A stretch of 64,000 nt of DNA from Flavipsychrobacter sp. (lineage in GTDB: Bacteria; Bacteroidota; Bacteroidia; Chitinophagales; Chitinophagaceae), in contig JANINW010000036.1 of the NCBI GenBank assembly GCA_024508935.1, positions 29,765 through 93,764 of the forward strand, given 5' to 3'. Position numbers and translations under genes: made by a program. Positions 15,217 through 24,125 of this stretch are shown here, one piece after another. The notes under the pieces are model-generated. The model saw only the letters and a program-made list of their open reading frames with translations, ran no database searches and was not told the origin of the DNA. The stretch's first letter is position 1. Each line of letters begins with the position of its first letter.

Positions 15217-16143
15217 ATGGCCATCTTTACAGACATAAATAATCTTCCCGTTTTCCGCAATGCGGTCATTACCATTGGCACTTTCGACGGTGTGCATTTG
15301 GGACACAGGGTTATATTAGATGAAGTAGTGAAGCATGCAACGGACATGGATGGTGAAAGCATTTTGCTGACTTTTGAACCCCATCCCCGTAAACTATTAT
15401 TCCCCGACCAGCCACTAAAACTACTGACACCGCTGGAAGAAAAAATAGCGCTGATAACAGCGACCGGCATACAACATGTAGTGGTAGTACCTTTCACAAA
15501 GGAATTTGCTGCACTGTCTGCAGATGCCTACATAAAAGATTTCCTGGTAAAGAAATTCGAGCCGGCATGCATCGTTATAGGCTATGACCATCATTTTGGC
15601 AGCGACCGCAAAGGCAATATAGAAATGCTGAAGGCTTATGCAGGCGATTATCATTACAAACTATACGAGATCCCTGCACAATTGATTGATGAAGCGGCAG
15701 TAAGCTCTACCAAAGTGCGTAATGCCATAACAGAAGGACGAATAGCTGATGCCAATACGATGCTGGGCCGCAGTTATAGCCTGGCAGGCAAAGTTGTGAA
15801 AGGAGCGCAACTAGGCAGAACACTTGGTTTTCCTACCGCCAACCAGGTACCTATAGACCCCGAACAACTCATACCAGCAAATGGTGTGTATGCTGTAAGG
15901 GTAAAACATAATGAGGTATGGTATGATGCCATGCTGAACATAGGCATAAGGCCAACCGTGAGTAAAGATCTGCAACTACATATAGAAGCACATCTCTTTG
16001 ATTTTGGCAGCGACCTGTATGACCAAGAACTGGAACTGGCCTTTGTAGAACGCCTGCGTGATGAACAAAAATTCCCTTCTTTAGATGCTTTAAAAGAGCA
16101 ATTGGCCAAAGATGCAGAAACAGCGAAAAAAGTATTACGCTAA
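15217..16143 (+). CDS. ribF: Bifunctional riboflavin kinase / FAD synthetase
   Basis: The 308-residue protein makes FMN from riboflavin and ATP, then FAD from FMN and ATP. The N-terminal FAD synthetase (about 1-180) shows the nucleotidyltransferase motif TIGTFDGVHLGH (21-32), PHPRK near 53, IGYDHHFG near 126 and SSTKVR near 166. The C-terminal riboflavin kinase shows GRTLGFPTAN near 202-211 and NIGIRPTV near 242-249 with an IEAHLFDF segment. Its last nine bases overlap the end of holA on the opposite strand. Confidence 0.96.
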   Translation: MAIFTDINNLPVFRNAVITIGTFDGVHLGHRVILDEVVKHATDMDGESILLTFEPHPRKLLFPDQPLKLLTPLEEKIALITATGIQHVVVVPFTKEFAALSADAYIKDFLVKKFEPACIVIGYDHHFGSDRKGNIEMLKAYAGDYHYKLYEIPAQLIDEAAVSSTKVRNAITEGRIADANTMLGRSYSLAGKVVKGAQLGRTLGFPTANQVPIDPEQLIPANGVYAVRVKHNEVWYDAMLNIGIRPTVSKDLQLHIEAHLFDFGSDLYDQELELAFVERLRDEQKFPSLDALKEQLAKDAETAKKVLR

Positions 16144-17139
16144 TTCCATTTTACCGATCATTTCTTTCAGCAATTCACTGTCTGCGGTATTATTATCTAT
16201 ACCCACAGCATAGGTACTGTACCTGCCCAACAGCATAAGGCAGTGCTCTACTTTTGCCAAAGGCCAGCGCTGGGTAGCAGCCATTATTTCCCGCACTTTA
16301 CTTGGATAAGTACCCAATGCAGATGCAATATCTTTTTCGGCTTTACCCCGCAGAAAATTGGCCTGGTATAGCCGATTAAAATGATTGTAGAATGAACCTA
16401 TAAGGAGGGGCATAGGGGCCGACTTAGGATTGGCAACAAAATAAGCCAGCATACGATACAACCGTTCTTTGTCACCACTTGTCAGGGCCTCCGGGAATTC
16501 AAATACATTATACTCCCGGCTGATGCCTATATATTTCTGGATAAGATCCGCAGTCAGAAATTTTTCTCCCGGCACGTTGATGCGCACCTTCTCTATTTCG
16601 TTAACGATCTTTTGCAGGTCGTTGCCCAGGTACGTAGCCAGTATTTGCGATTCACGCTCGCCAACGCTAAAATCTATTTCTTTACCATAAGCCTGTATCC
16701 AGTTAGGTATATGTTCATCTTTTATCTTATCCGAAGTAAAATGAATGCCTTTATCTTTTGCATGTTTTACCACCTTGCTGCGCCCATCCGCTTTTTTAAA
16801 ACGGTGCTCTATAAGAAATACGGTAGTAGGCGATGGATGTTCCATATACCCTGCCAGCTCTGTAAAGCCTTTCATTTGAGCCGCGTCCTTCAGTATCACT
16901 ACTTGCTTTTCGGCAAACATGGGGAAACGCCGGCAGGCATTCACCACATCTGCCCATTCCACATCTTTGCCATACAGCACTGTCAAATTGAAATCACGTT
17001 CCGAAGGTTGCAGTATCTGCTCCTCGAAAAAATTTGTAATGATGTCTATATAAAACGGTTCTTCACCATCTATAAGATATACCGGCAGGAATTGCTTTGC
17101 CTGCAGCGATTGCATTAATTTTTTAAATTCTGCTGTCAT
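16135..17139 (-). CDS. holA: DNA polymerase III subunit delta
   Basis: The 334-residue protein has the HolA fold: N-terminal P-loop-like ATPase without a functional Walker A (PVYLIDGEEPFYIDIIT, residues 19-35), a middle lid (LATYLGNDLQKIVNEIEK near 168-185) and the C-terminal collar domain with LLIGSFYNHFNRLYQ near 250. Delta opens the beta clamp in the clamp-loader complex, so it is essential for replication. The gene starts three bases after the stop of the exonuclease gene, so both are one operon. It ends overlapped with ribF by nine bases. Confidence 0.93.
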   Translation of the reverse strand: MTAEFKKLMQSLQAKQFLPVYLIDGEEPFYIDIITNFFEEQILQPSERDFNLTVLYGKDVEWADVVNACRRFPMFAEKQVVILKDAAQMKGFTELAGYMEHPSPTTVFLIEHRFKKADGRSKVVKHAKDKGIHFTSDKIKDEHIPNWIQAYGKEIDFSVGERESQILATYLGNDLQKIVNEIEKVRINVPGEKFLTADLIQKYIGISREYNVFEFPEALTSGDKERLYRMLAYFVANPKSAPMPLLIGSFYNHFNRLYQANFLRGKAEKDIASALGTYPSKVREIMAATQRWPLAKVEHCLMLLGRYSTYAVGIDNNTADSELLKEMIGKMELA

Positions 17140-17142
17140 TTT

Positions 17143-17868
17143 CTAATCTGTCACGTATACAGGCTCAATATCTATTTCGTTATGGCCTTTCAGTTTCAAA
17201 AACACTTTGGCGCTGGTCAGCACATCTTTCAGGCAATACTCCCCTATCCTTGCAAGGTCTTTATCTTTCCAAAACACATCACCCACCATGCTGCCATCTA
17301 TATCGTCTTTTGGCGAAGGTATGCCCAATACTTCAGCCAGCAAAGCCAGCGATGTGTAGTGCTTATAATCCCCAAAACGCCATAGTTCCAATGTATCAAG
17401 ATGAGATATCTCCCAGGGCTTTTTGCCGCTTAATTGAAGACAGGCGGGCAAACCCAGCCCATTAATAAGCATACGGCGGCAAATGAATGGAATATCAAAC
17501 TCCTTTATGTTATGACCGCAAAAACGGATGTCGGAATGATATGCTGAGAACCGTGAAACGACCTCGCAAAAATCTTTTAACAATTCTTTTTCGTCTTCAT
17601 TTACAATCGACTTCAACCTTATTTTCCACCCGTCAATACTGTGATTGAGGCTGCCAAACCCAATACAGACAACCTTTGCAAACTCTGAATACACACCTGC
17701 CTTCTCGATGAATGCAGTTGACGGTTCGGGAATTTCTCCTAAATTGCCCCGCAGAAACTTTGATTTTTTTACCCAACCTTCCTGTAAGCCCGGTGTTAAT
17801 AGATTGAAATCAGGAACTACCGGTACCGTTTCGATATCAATAAAAAAAATGTTGTTTAATTGCTCCAT
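17143..17868 (-). CDS. Predicted 3'-5' exonuclease (DnaQ-like, PolB-exo2 family)
   Basis: I choose ATG 17868 (241 residues); the longer frame from 17982 would overlap the divergent neighbour and adds no homologous sequence. Residues 1-15 (MEQLNNIFFIDIETV) contain the Exo I motif DIET with catalytic Asp and Glu. Exo II appears as GHNIKEFDIPF near 128-138 and the Exo III tyrosine-type motif YCLKDV near 212-217. It matches the family of predicted proofreading-like 3'-5' exonucleases. Substrate is untested. It is the first gene before holA. Confidence 0.88.
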   Translation of the reverse strand: MEQLNNIFFIDIETVPVVPDFNLLTPGLQEGWVKKSKFLRGNLGEIPEPSTAFIEKAGVYSEFAKVVCIGFGSLNHSIDGWKIRLKSIVNEDEKELLKDFCEVVSRFSAYHSDIRFCGHNIKEFDIPFICRRMLINGLGLPACLQLSGKKPWEISHLDTLELWRFGDYKHYTSLALLAEVLGIPSPKDDIDGSMVGDVFWKDKDLARIGEYCLKDVLTSAKVFLKLKGHNEIDIEPVYVTD

Positions 17869-17919
17869 GCCGTTTGGCGTAATTATATTTAATAATCGAA
17901 AATAAAACAAAGCAAGTTT

Positions 17920-18879
17920 ATGAATCAGGATTTTAATAAGCCGGGAGCTGAACAACGCCCCGTTACTCCACAACAACCGCAAAAGCCGGATTACACAAAA
18001 GTCTATATCGGCATCATTGTATTACTCCTGGCCACCAACATTTATCTCTTTATTAGCAGGAACAAGATAGCCAGCGAACGCGATAATACGCAGGTTATGT
18101 ATAATTCTGCCGATTCTTCACGTACAGCTGTGGAAGCAGACTATAACGCAGCCCTGGTGCGCCTGGACGAACTGGTGTCTAAAAACACCCAGATGGATAG
18201 CGTTATTAACAGCCAGGATGGTGAAATAGCCAAACTGAGAAAAGAAATAGACGGTATTGTGAAAAACAAAAATGCTACCGCTGCCGACCTGGGCCGTGCC
18301 CGTCGTCTGATCAACGAACTGAATGGCAAGGTAACCACGTATGAGGAACGCATTGCCACATTGGAAAAAGAGAATACCGACCTTACCAATACCAATGCAG
18401 TGGTAACTAAGGAAAGGGATTCTGCCGTTACACAGAACGTAGGCTTGCAGCAAAAAGTAAAATTAGGCGCTGTACTGCACGCATCTAACATACGCATGAC
18501 GCCAATTGATCTGCGCCGTGGCGGTAAAAAGGAAAGAGAAACAAGTAAAGCCGGCAGGGTGGATGTTTTCCGTATTGTGTTCGATATAGATGAGAACCGT
18601 ATCGCAGAAAGCGGCACCAAAGAAATATTTGTTCGCGTCACCTCTCCCGATGGCACTATCCTCAGCAATGCAGCTTATGGCTCAGGCGTAACCACCAATG
18701 CCGATGGGCAACAACTGAACTATACCTTGCTGAAACAAATTGCACTACAGCAAAACCAACCGGTAAAAAATGTTACCGTAGACTGGAACCAGGACAGCGA
18801 CTATAAAAAAGGCACTTACAATATCGAATTGTATAACGAAGGCTATAAAATTGGTGGTGGTAGTGTAACACTACGATAA
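17920..18879 (+). CDS. Membrane-anchored coiled-coil protein of unknown function
   Basis: The 319-residue protein has a Pro/Gln-rich cytoplasmic start (1-25), one membrane segment (about 28-46), a long periplasmic coiled coil (about 52-190, with heptads such as AKLRKEIDGIV and ERIATLEKENTDLTN) and a C-terminal beta-rich domain (about 195-319) ending GGGSVTLR. Such single-span coiled-coil proteins are widespread in Bacteroidota but uncharacterised. The architecture suggests a scaffold or spacer between inner membrane and wall. It starts 51 bases from the divergent exonuclease gene; a long hairpin follows it before the two-component system. Confidence 0.72.
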   Translation: MNQDFNKPGAEQRPVTPQQPQKPDYTKVYIGIIVLLLATNIYLFISRNKIASERDNTQVMYNSADSSRTAVEADYNAALVRLDELVSKNTQMDSVINSQDGEIAKLRKEIDGIVKNKNATAADLGRARRLINELNGKVTTYEERIATLEKENTDLTNTNAVVTKERDSAVTQNVGLQQKVKLGAVLHASNIRMTPIDLRRGGKKERETSKAGRVDVFRIVFDIDENRIAESGTKEIFVRVTSPDGTILSNAAYGSGVTTNADGQQLNYTLLKQIALQQNQPVKNVTVDWNQDSDYKKGTYNIELYNEGYKIGGGSVTLR

Positions 18880-18900
18880 ACCATTAATATTTAGTATTTT

Positions 18901-18956
18901 AAAGGAATGTTACATGCTTATTGACTTAACAATAAGATAATGTGACATTCCTTTTT
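18901..18956 (+). terminator. Long stem-loop terminator between the coiled-coil gene and the response regulator
   Basis: A 10-base outer stem (AAAGGAATGT, 18901-18910, with 18945-18954) continues through a five-pair inner stem and, after a small bulge, a perfect seven-base stem CTTATTG / CAATAAG with a six-base loop. A T run closes it. It is longer than the other terminators in the window. Confidence 0.7.
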
Positions 18957-19003
18957 ACTTAACATTAGCTAACCTAATATTGCAGCGGATTTTGGAAACA
19001 AAT

Positions 19004-19690
19004 ATGGAAGTTTTACCGGGCAAAATTTTGATAGTGGATGATGAACCGGATATAGTCGAGTTCATCACATACAGCCTGAAAGGCAAAGGATACCTGACCG
19101 CTACGGCCAAGGACGGATTTGAAGCTATAAGGAAAGCAAAAGATTTTCGTCCAGACCTGATATTGCTGGACATCATGATGCCAAACAAAGATGGCCTTCA
19201 AACTATAAAGGAACTGCGCCAGATGCCGGAATTTGAAGATACAGCTATCATATTCCTTACTGCTCTCAGCGACGAAAAATCTGAAATAGAAGGCTTGAAA
19301 GTGGGTGCCGATGATTATATCTCCAAACCCATTAAACCTGAATTATTAGCCACCCGCATACGCACAGCACTCCGCCGCAGTCGCAAGGATGATGAACATG
19401 AAAATAAACTGGTGTTTGGCGACCTTGAAATAAACAAGACCAAGTTTACCGTCACCTACCAGGGCAAGGAAATACTGCTGGCAAAAAAAGAATTTGAGCT
19501 CCTTTCCCTGCTTGCATCTAAACCTGGCCGTGTATTCCTGCGTAATGAGATACTGCAAAGAGTATGGGGTACAGATGTAATAGTAGGCGACCGTACCATA
19601 GATGTACACATACGTAAAATACGCCAGAAGGTAGGTATAGACCTTATAACAACGGTAAAGGGCGTAGGTTATAAATTTGAAATGGCGTAG
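19004..19690 (+). CDS. OmpR-family response regulator
   Basis: ATG 19004 gives 228 residues. The receiver domain (about 6-122) has the acidic pair D12/D13, the phospho-acceptor D56 in LLDIMMP, the T/K pair around FLTALS and DDYISKPIKP. The C-terminal winged-helix DNA-binding domain (about 135-228) shows LLAKKEFELLSLLAS and the end GDRTIDVHIRKIRQKVG. A longer frame with TTG at 18980 exists but is less likely. It pairs with the histidine kinase that starts ten bases downstream. Target genes cannot be inferred. Confidence 0.94.
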   Translation: MEVLPGKILIVDDEPDIVEFITYSLKGKGYLTATAKDGFEAIRKAKDFRPDLILLDIMMPNKDGLQTIKELRQMPEFEDTAIIFLTALSDEKSEIEGLKVGADDYISKPIKPELLATRIRTALRRSRKDDEHENKLVFGDLEINKTKFTVTYQGKEILLAKKEFELLSLLASKPGRVFLRNEILQRVWGTDVIVGDRTIDVHIRKIRQKVGIDLITTVKGVGYKFEMA

Positions 19691-19699
19691 TTTAGTACT

Positions 19700-20758
19700 A
19701 TGTCCACCGTCTTCAGCAGCAAAAACCCCTCTCCGCGGCAGCTGTCATTTATTACAGCAATTATCATCTCCACGGTAAATGCGTTGCTCAGCCTCTTCCT
19801 GCTGCAGGAATGGTACATTCCCCTGCTGGTGTTTGCAACCACATTTATCATTATATACTGGCTGTATTATTATACCCTGCAAAGATTTATATACCGTAAG
19901 ATAAAGATCATCTATAAGTTTATTTACCAGACAAAAGCCACTAAAAAAGAAGAGTTCTTTTACGAAAATATACTCCCGCAGAAATCTATCGAGGAAGTGA
20001 GCGCAGATGTACAGCGCTGGGCTACGCAGAAGAAAGATGAGATAGATATGCTGCGAGCCAATGAGCAATTCAGGAAAGAGTTTTTAATGAACCTGGCCCA
20101 CGAATTGCGCACCCCTATTTTTACCATCCAAGGGTATGTTGACACCCTGCTCAACGGTGCGCTCGACGACCCGAATGTGAATAAGAAATTCCTGACCAAT
20201 GCGAATAAGGGTATAGATCGCCTGGTACGCCTGGTTGATGACCTGGATGAGATATCTAAACTGGAATCGGGCCGCATCCCTATCATCCAGGAATCATTTG
20301 TGATACAAGACCTGGTAAAAGAAGTATTTGACGAGCTATCGCTGAAGGCTAAAGAAAAACACATCCAGCTACAGGTAAAAAAAGGAACCGAAAGACCACT
20401 TGAAGTATATGCAGACAAACCTAAAATAAGGCAGGTGTTGGTGAACCTTGTGGAGAATGCCATAAAATACGGCCACGAATATGGCAATGTAACTGCCGGT
20501 TCTTACGAAGTAGATGGCAAGCATATATACACTGAAATATCAGACGACGGACCGGGCATTAGCGAAGAACACCTGCCGCGTATATTTGAGCGCTTTTACC
20601 GTGCCGACCGTAGCCGCAGCCGCGAGATAGGTGGAACCGGCCTGGGCCTTGCCATAGTAAAACATATTATTGAAGCGCATGGGCAAACAGTGAACGTACG
20701 TAGTACGCTGAACGTAGGTTCTTCCTTCGGTTTTACACTGGAGAAGGCCGAAGAGTAA
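19700..20758 (+). CDS. Sensor histidine kinase of the two-component pair
   Basis: The 352-residue protein has two membrane segments (about 17-36 and 40-59) with almost no periplasmic loop, then a linker, HisKA with H134 in NLAHELRTP, and HATPase_c with the N box NLVENAIKYG near 249, G1 DDGPGI and G2 GGTGLGLAIVKH. The short loop between the helices suggests it senses a membrane or partner-protein signal rather than a bound ligand. It resembles PhoR/BaeS-type kinases. It is cotranscribed with the OmpR-type regulator and phosphorylates its D56. Confidence 0.94.
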   Translation: MSTVFSSKNPSPRQLSFITAIIISTVNALLSLFLLQEWYIPLLVFATTFIIIYWLYYYTLQRFIYRKIKIIYKFIYQTKATKKEEFFYENILPQKSIEEVSADVQRWATQKKDEIDMLRANEQFRKEFLMNLAHELRTPIFTIQGYVDTLLNGALDDPNVNKKFLTNANKGIDRLVRLVDDLDEISKLESGRIPIIQESFVIQDLVKEVFDELSLKAKEKHIQLQVKKGTERPLEVYADKPKIRQVLVNLVENAIKYGHEYGNVTAGSYEVDGKHIYTEISDDGPGISEEHLPRIFERFYRADRSRSREIGGTGLGLAIVKHIIEAHGQTVNVRSTLNVGSSFGFTLEKAEE

Positions 20759-20775
20759 GACATTCCTGTTTCCCT

Positions 20776-20783
20776 TATTTTTG
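20776..20783 (+). promoter_or_regulatory. Promoter -7 element directly before the pyrophosphatase start
   Basis: TATTTTTG lies five bases before the ATG at 20789, so a transcript from it would be nearly leaderless. The gene may also be read through from the kinase gene 30 bases upstream. Confidence 0.35.
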
Positions 20784-20788
20784 CCGGT

Positions 20789-21370
20789 ATGCAGGAACTG
20801 GTTATAGCATCTAACAATCAGGGTAAGATACGCGAGATAAAGTCTATGATAGACGGGCTTTCCTTGCTATCACTAAAAGACATAGGCTTTGACCAGGAGA
20901 TACCTGAGCCTTTCCACACCTTCGAAGAAAATGCACTTACTAAGGCACAAACCATTTACCAATGCTGCGAAAAAAATGTGTTTGCCGACGATAGCGGTAT
21001 ATGTGCGAATGTACTGAACGGCGAACCGGGCGTTTTCAGTGCACGTTTTGCGGGCTTACCCAGCGATGACGAGAAGAACCTGCAAAAACTACTGGCAGAG
21101 CTGAATGACAAGGATGACCGCAGCGCTTATTATAAAGCAGTAATATGCCTGATATGGAATGGTGAGCCCTATTTTTTTGAAGGTGTGTGCAACGGAACAA
21201 TAATTGAAGAAAAAAGAGGAAATGGCGGTTTTGGTTACGATCCCGTTTTTGTACCTGATGGTTATGATCAGACGTTCGCAGAATTACCTTTAGACATAAA
21301 GAATACTATAAGCCACCGGGGAAAGGCCGTGCGTGCTATGGTGGCATTTTTAAAAGAACAGTTACAATGA
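20789..21370 (+). CDS. rdgB: XTP/dITP diphosphatase (RdgB/HAM1 family)
   Basis: The 193-residue protein hydrolyses non-canonical purine nucleotides (dITP, XTP) to the monophosphate and PPi, keeping them out of DNA and RNA. It shows the substrate-binding start ASNNQGKIREI (7-17), FEENALTKA near 45-53 with the metal ligand glutamates, ADDSGI (66-71), EPGVFSARFAG near 79 and the C-terminal GFGYDPVF and SHRGKA. All family marks are in order. Its stop overlaps the start of the next gene (ATGA). Confidence 0.96.
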   Translation: MQELVIASNNQGKIREIKSMIDGLSLLSLKDIGFDQEIPEPFHTFEENALTKAQTIYQCCEKNVFADDSGICANVLNGEPGVFSARFAGLPSDDEKNLQKLLAELNDKDDRSAYYKAVICLIWNGEPYFFEGVCNGTIIEEKRGNGGFGYDPVFVPDGYDQTFAELPLDIKNTISHRGKAVRAMVAFLKEQLQ

Positions 21371-22365
21371 AATTTTCGATAGGCGATAAAATATTGGTGA
21401 AACGTACCGGAGAGGAAGGCCATGTAGTAGCATTCATCAACGACGAGATGGTAGAGGTGGAAATAAAACGTGCCACTTTCCCTATGTACATAGAAGACCT
21501 GGACCACCCATACCTGAAATGGTTTACAGAAAAGAAAAAAGGCAAAACGGGAAGCGCACCCGAACAACTACCTGTAGAACGTATTAAGGACCGTCCCAAA
21601 AGGCTGGCCCAGGGCATATACTTGTCTTTCATCCCGGTTTTTAAGCCGGATATGATGGAAGATATTGTGGACCATGTGAAAGTGCACCTGCTGAATGAAC
21701 TGCCTACGGATATATTCTTCAAATATGACTGCAGTCTGCCCGGCCAGAAACTGTTCAGCCTTGAAGGTAAGCTGCACGCATTCGGCAACCTGTACCTGCA
21801 CAATGTGACTTATGAAGATATGGGGGCACAACCACGTTTCAACTGGGAGATAGAAGATACTGCCAAAGAAAAACAACCATTGAATGGAACCATACGCATA
21901 AAACCGCCTAAGCTATTTGAGCACATCAACACCCTGTTGCAAAACAACGAACCTTCTTTCAGTTATAAACTATTAGACGAGCTGTTGGAAGAACGCAAAC
22001 CTGCGACACCAATTGCCACCGAGGGTTCGGTATCCCCCAAACAAAAAGAAAAGAAGTCTAAGCTGACTTTGCAGGATCTGCCGCGTTACGAACTGGACCT
22101 GCATATAGAAAAACTGGTAAACAACATACAAGGTCTTAGCAATGCCGACATGCTGCAGATACAGCTGAATGAACTGCACCATGCGCTGGACCTTGCCCGG
22201 CGCCACCACCAGGAGCGCATGGTAATTATTCACGGATTGGGCAAAGGTATATTGCGGGATGAAGTGCATAAAATACTAAAAGCTACCCCCGAAGTACTCC
22301 GCTTTGTAGATGGATGGCAGGGACAGTATGGCTTTGGAGCTACCGAAGTTTTCTTTAAACATTAG
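21367..22365 (+). CDS. DUF2027 and Smr-domain protein
   Basis: The 332-residue protein has an N-terminal DUF2027 region (about 1-225; KFSIGDKILVKRTGEEGHVVA cut at KFSIGDKILVKRTGEEGHVV, then MYIEDLDHPYLKWF) and a C-terminal Smr domain (about 240-332) with ELDLHIEKL, the HGLGKG loop near 290 and the ending YGFGATEVFFK. Smr domains are nicking endonucleases acting on branched DNA or on mRNA in stalled-ribosome rescue. Which of these applies here is unknown. Start overlaps the rdgB stop by four bases, so they are cotranscribed. Confidence 0.88.
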   Translation: MKFSIGDKILVKRTGEEGHVVAFINDEMVEVEIKRATFPMYIEDLDHPYLKWFTEKKKGKTGSAPEQLPVERIKDRPKRLAQGIYLSFIPVFKPDMMEDIVDHVKVHLLNELPTDIFFKYDCSLPGQKLFSLEGKLHAFGNLYLHNVTYEDMGAQPRFNWEIEDTAKEKQPLNGTIRIKPPKLFEHINTLLQNNEPSFSYKLLDELLEERKPATPIATEGSVSPKQKEKKSKLTLQDLPRYELDLHIEKLVNNIQGLSNADMLQIQLNELHHALDLARRHHQERMVIIHGLGKGILRDEVHKILKATPEVLRFVDGWQGQYGFGATEVFFKH

Positions 22366-22376
22366 TATTGTCTGCT

Positions 22377-23639
22377 CTAATAGGAGACAAATTTCCCATA
22401 CCCCACTTCATGTGAAAACTTATCAATGATGCGGTAGAAATAGCTACCCGGAGCAAAATATCCGCCTGCTTTATTGCCTGGGAGCAGTTCATAAGCCTGC
22501 AATTTTCGGCCATTTATATCAAACACCTCAATGGTACAGGCATTTATACCGGCCATAGAAAACAAAACTATCCCGTTGCTTGCATTAAGAACAGAAAGCT
22601 GCTTAGCTGGATCTGTTTGTAGTACATTAACCGGGCCTATTGTTACAGTATCTATTTTTGCTTCTGTAAAGCAGGTATTCGCAGCCGTGAGTGTTACTGC
22701 ATATTTGCCATTATTACTGTAAGTATGTGAAGGCGATTGTTGTGTAGCGTTACCGCCATCGCCAAAAGTCCAGGCATAGCTGGTAGCCTTCAGTGAGCCA
22801 TTGGTAAAGTTTACTGTCTTACTATTGATACTGTATGCAAATTTAGCATAAGGATAAGCGCCGTATTGTATCCAGTTGTTTACACTGTCAAGGGTAACTT
22901 TGGCTGCTATGCGCTGTAACAGTTTGGCATCCGCAGCAGGCAGGCCTGCAATAAAAGAAGCCCCAAATGGACTCTTGTGAAATATAGAAGCATAGAAAAC
23001 GCAAGTCTCCAGGTAAGAGCCAAATATGTTAGGATGCGAAAAATCGGGTGAATAAAGGTCTATAGCAGGAAAGCTATCTATCACTACCTTGTAAGCCGCA
23101 CCAACAGGGGCAACAATACCATTGTTATCCTGCGCCATCTGCATATAACTATCGCGCAGGCGCATTTGCATACCCTGGTAAGTACATACCGGTGGATTTG
23201 CAACACAATTGCCGGCGTCGCCGTTTTTATAGCCCCAAGTCATAAAGAACATAGTCTCGGTGCAGCTATTGTTCTTGCGCACCATACTATCCAGTTTATG
23301 TGCAAAGGGATAGGTTTCTACCGCTACCTGCGCAGGCGGGAATGACGGCTTCTGGCTTTGTTCCTGTAGCACCACAATATCCCAGGGCTGAGAAAATATT
23401 TTATTGATGGTGGTAGCATCCCAGCTATGGCTTTCCATAGTGTAGCCACCGGGGGTGTTTTGGTCGTAGATCAGCGTATCGCCCATTGATGTAGCCAGTT
23501 GCTGCAGCAGCTTAGGCATGTCGTTAGTATATATATAGCTGTTGCCTATAAACAATACTTTTCTTTTCGTAGCACAGCTTGGGTGTGCGGCCAGCAAAAA
23601 AGCAAAACATAAAACAGATAGGAGGTAGATTTTTTTCAT
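22377..23639 (-). CDS. Secreted SGNH-like protein with PKD domain and T9SS sorting tail
   Basis: The 420-residue protein has a signal peptide (about 1-23), an SGNH/GDSL-like domain (about 27-255; GNSY near 32-35, VVLQEQS near 90), one PKD domain (about 263-335; TFGDGGNATQQSPSHTY) and a C-terminal type A sorting domain ending SYFYRIIDKFSHEVGYGKFV. The tail marks it for export through the type IX secretion system and attachment or release at the cell surface. It probably deacylates a polysaccharide or lipid, but no substrate can be named. The next gene starts five bases upstream on the same strand. Confidence 0.85.
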   Translation of the reverse strand: MKKIYLLSVLCFAFLLAAHPSCATKRKVLFIGNSYIYTNDMPKLLQQLATSMGDTLIYDQNTPGGYTMESHSWDATTINKIFSQPWDIVVLQEQSQKPSFPPAQVAVETYPFAHKLDSMVRKNNSCTETMFFMTWGYKNGDAGNCVANPPVCTYQGMQMRLRDSYMQMAQDNNGIVAPVGAAYKVVIDSFPAIDLYSPDFSHPNIFGSYLETCVFYASIFHKSPFGASFIAGLPAADAKLLQRIAAKVTLDSVNNWIQYGAYPYAKFAYSINSKTVNFTNGSLKATSYAWTFGDGGNATQQSPSHTYSNNGKYAVTLTAANTCFTEAKIDTVTIGPVNVLQTDPAKQLSVLNASNGIVLFSMAGINACTIEVFDINGRKLQAYELLPGNKAGGYFAPGSYFYRIIDKFSHEVGYGKFVSY

Positions 23640-23643
23640 CGGG

Positions 23644-23943
23644 TTAATGTCGGTTTATCTGTAAAGAATTGAGCATCTCATCTGTAATATCTTCCGTATA
23701 TATGCCGGCACCGTTTACCAATATACCTTTGATACCATACTTAGGCGCTGAGATAGCATATAATGTGGCCTCGTCTGCAGGGTCACTTTCCCCTTCAAAC
23801 CGGTATATCCGGTCTATCACAAATTCGTCATGAAACACTTTGAAATCGCCCTGCCTGCATTCCAGGCAATTCTGCTGCAGGTTGAAATCTTCTTCGTAAC
23901 CTTCTTTGCGTAACTGTTCTATAACCTGTGAAAGTGTATCCAT
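23644..23943 (-). CDS. Small conserved protein, 99 residues
   Basis: ATG 23943 is used (99 residues); an upstream TTG frame adds only three residues. The protein resembles a small Bacteroidota family often labelled phosphoribosylpyrophosphate synthetase, but it lacks any PRPP-binding or kinase motif and is far too short, so that name is misleading. Visible features are an LRKEGYEEDF start, a CLEC pair (residues 27-30), FEGESDPADEATLY near 53 and IKGILVNGAGIY near 71. It is probably cytoplasmic. It lies four bases before the SGNH-like gene and may be cotranscribed with it. Confidence 0.75.
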   Translation of the reverse strand: MDTLSQVIEQLRKEGYEEDFNLQQNCLECRQGDFKVFHDEFVIDRIYRFEGESDPADEATLYAISAPKYGIKGILVNGAGIYTEDITDEMLNSLQINRH

Positions 23944-24125
23944 TTTGTGCAATTTTTTCTGCGTTTCCGCATTGTTTACTCCCTATAAAATTACATCAAT
24001 ACATAAATGCTTACAAACCTTTAACTATTCAGCAGTGGAAATGTTAAGGAAATTATAACCTATGGTTATTCTCACCACACAGGAACGATGTTTTGCCTCT
24101 TGCTTGCGGACCAAAACAAATTTCT

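Noticed and set aside
18980-19003. TTG start for the response regulator
   Set aside because: The ATG at 19004 gives the standard receiver-domain start; the added residues have no family match.
23644-23943. Phosphoribosylpyrophosphate synthetase
   Set aside because: The 99-residue protein has no PRPP loop or kinase motif; the label is an old annotation transfer.
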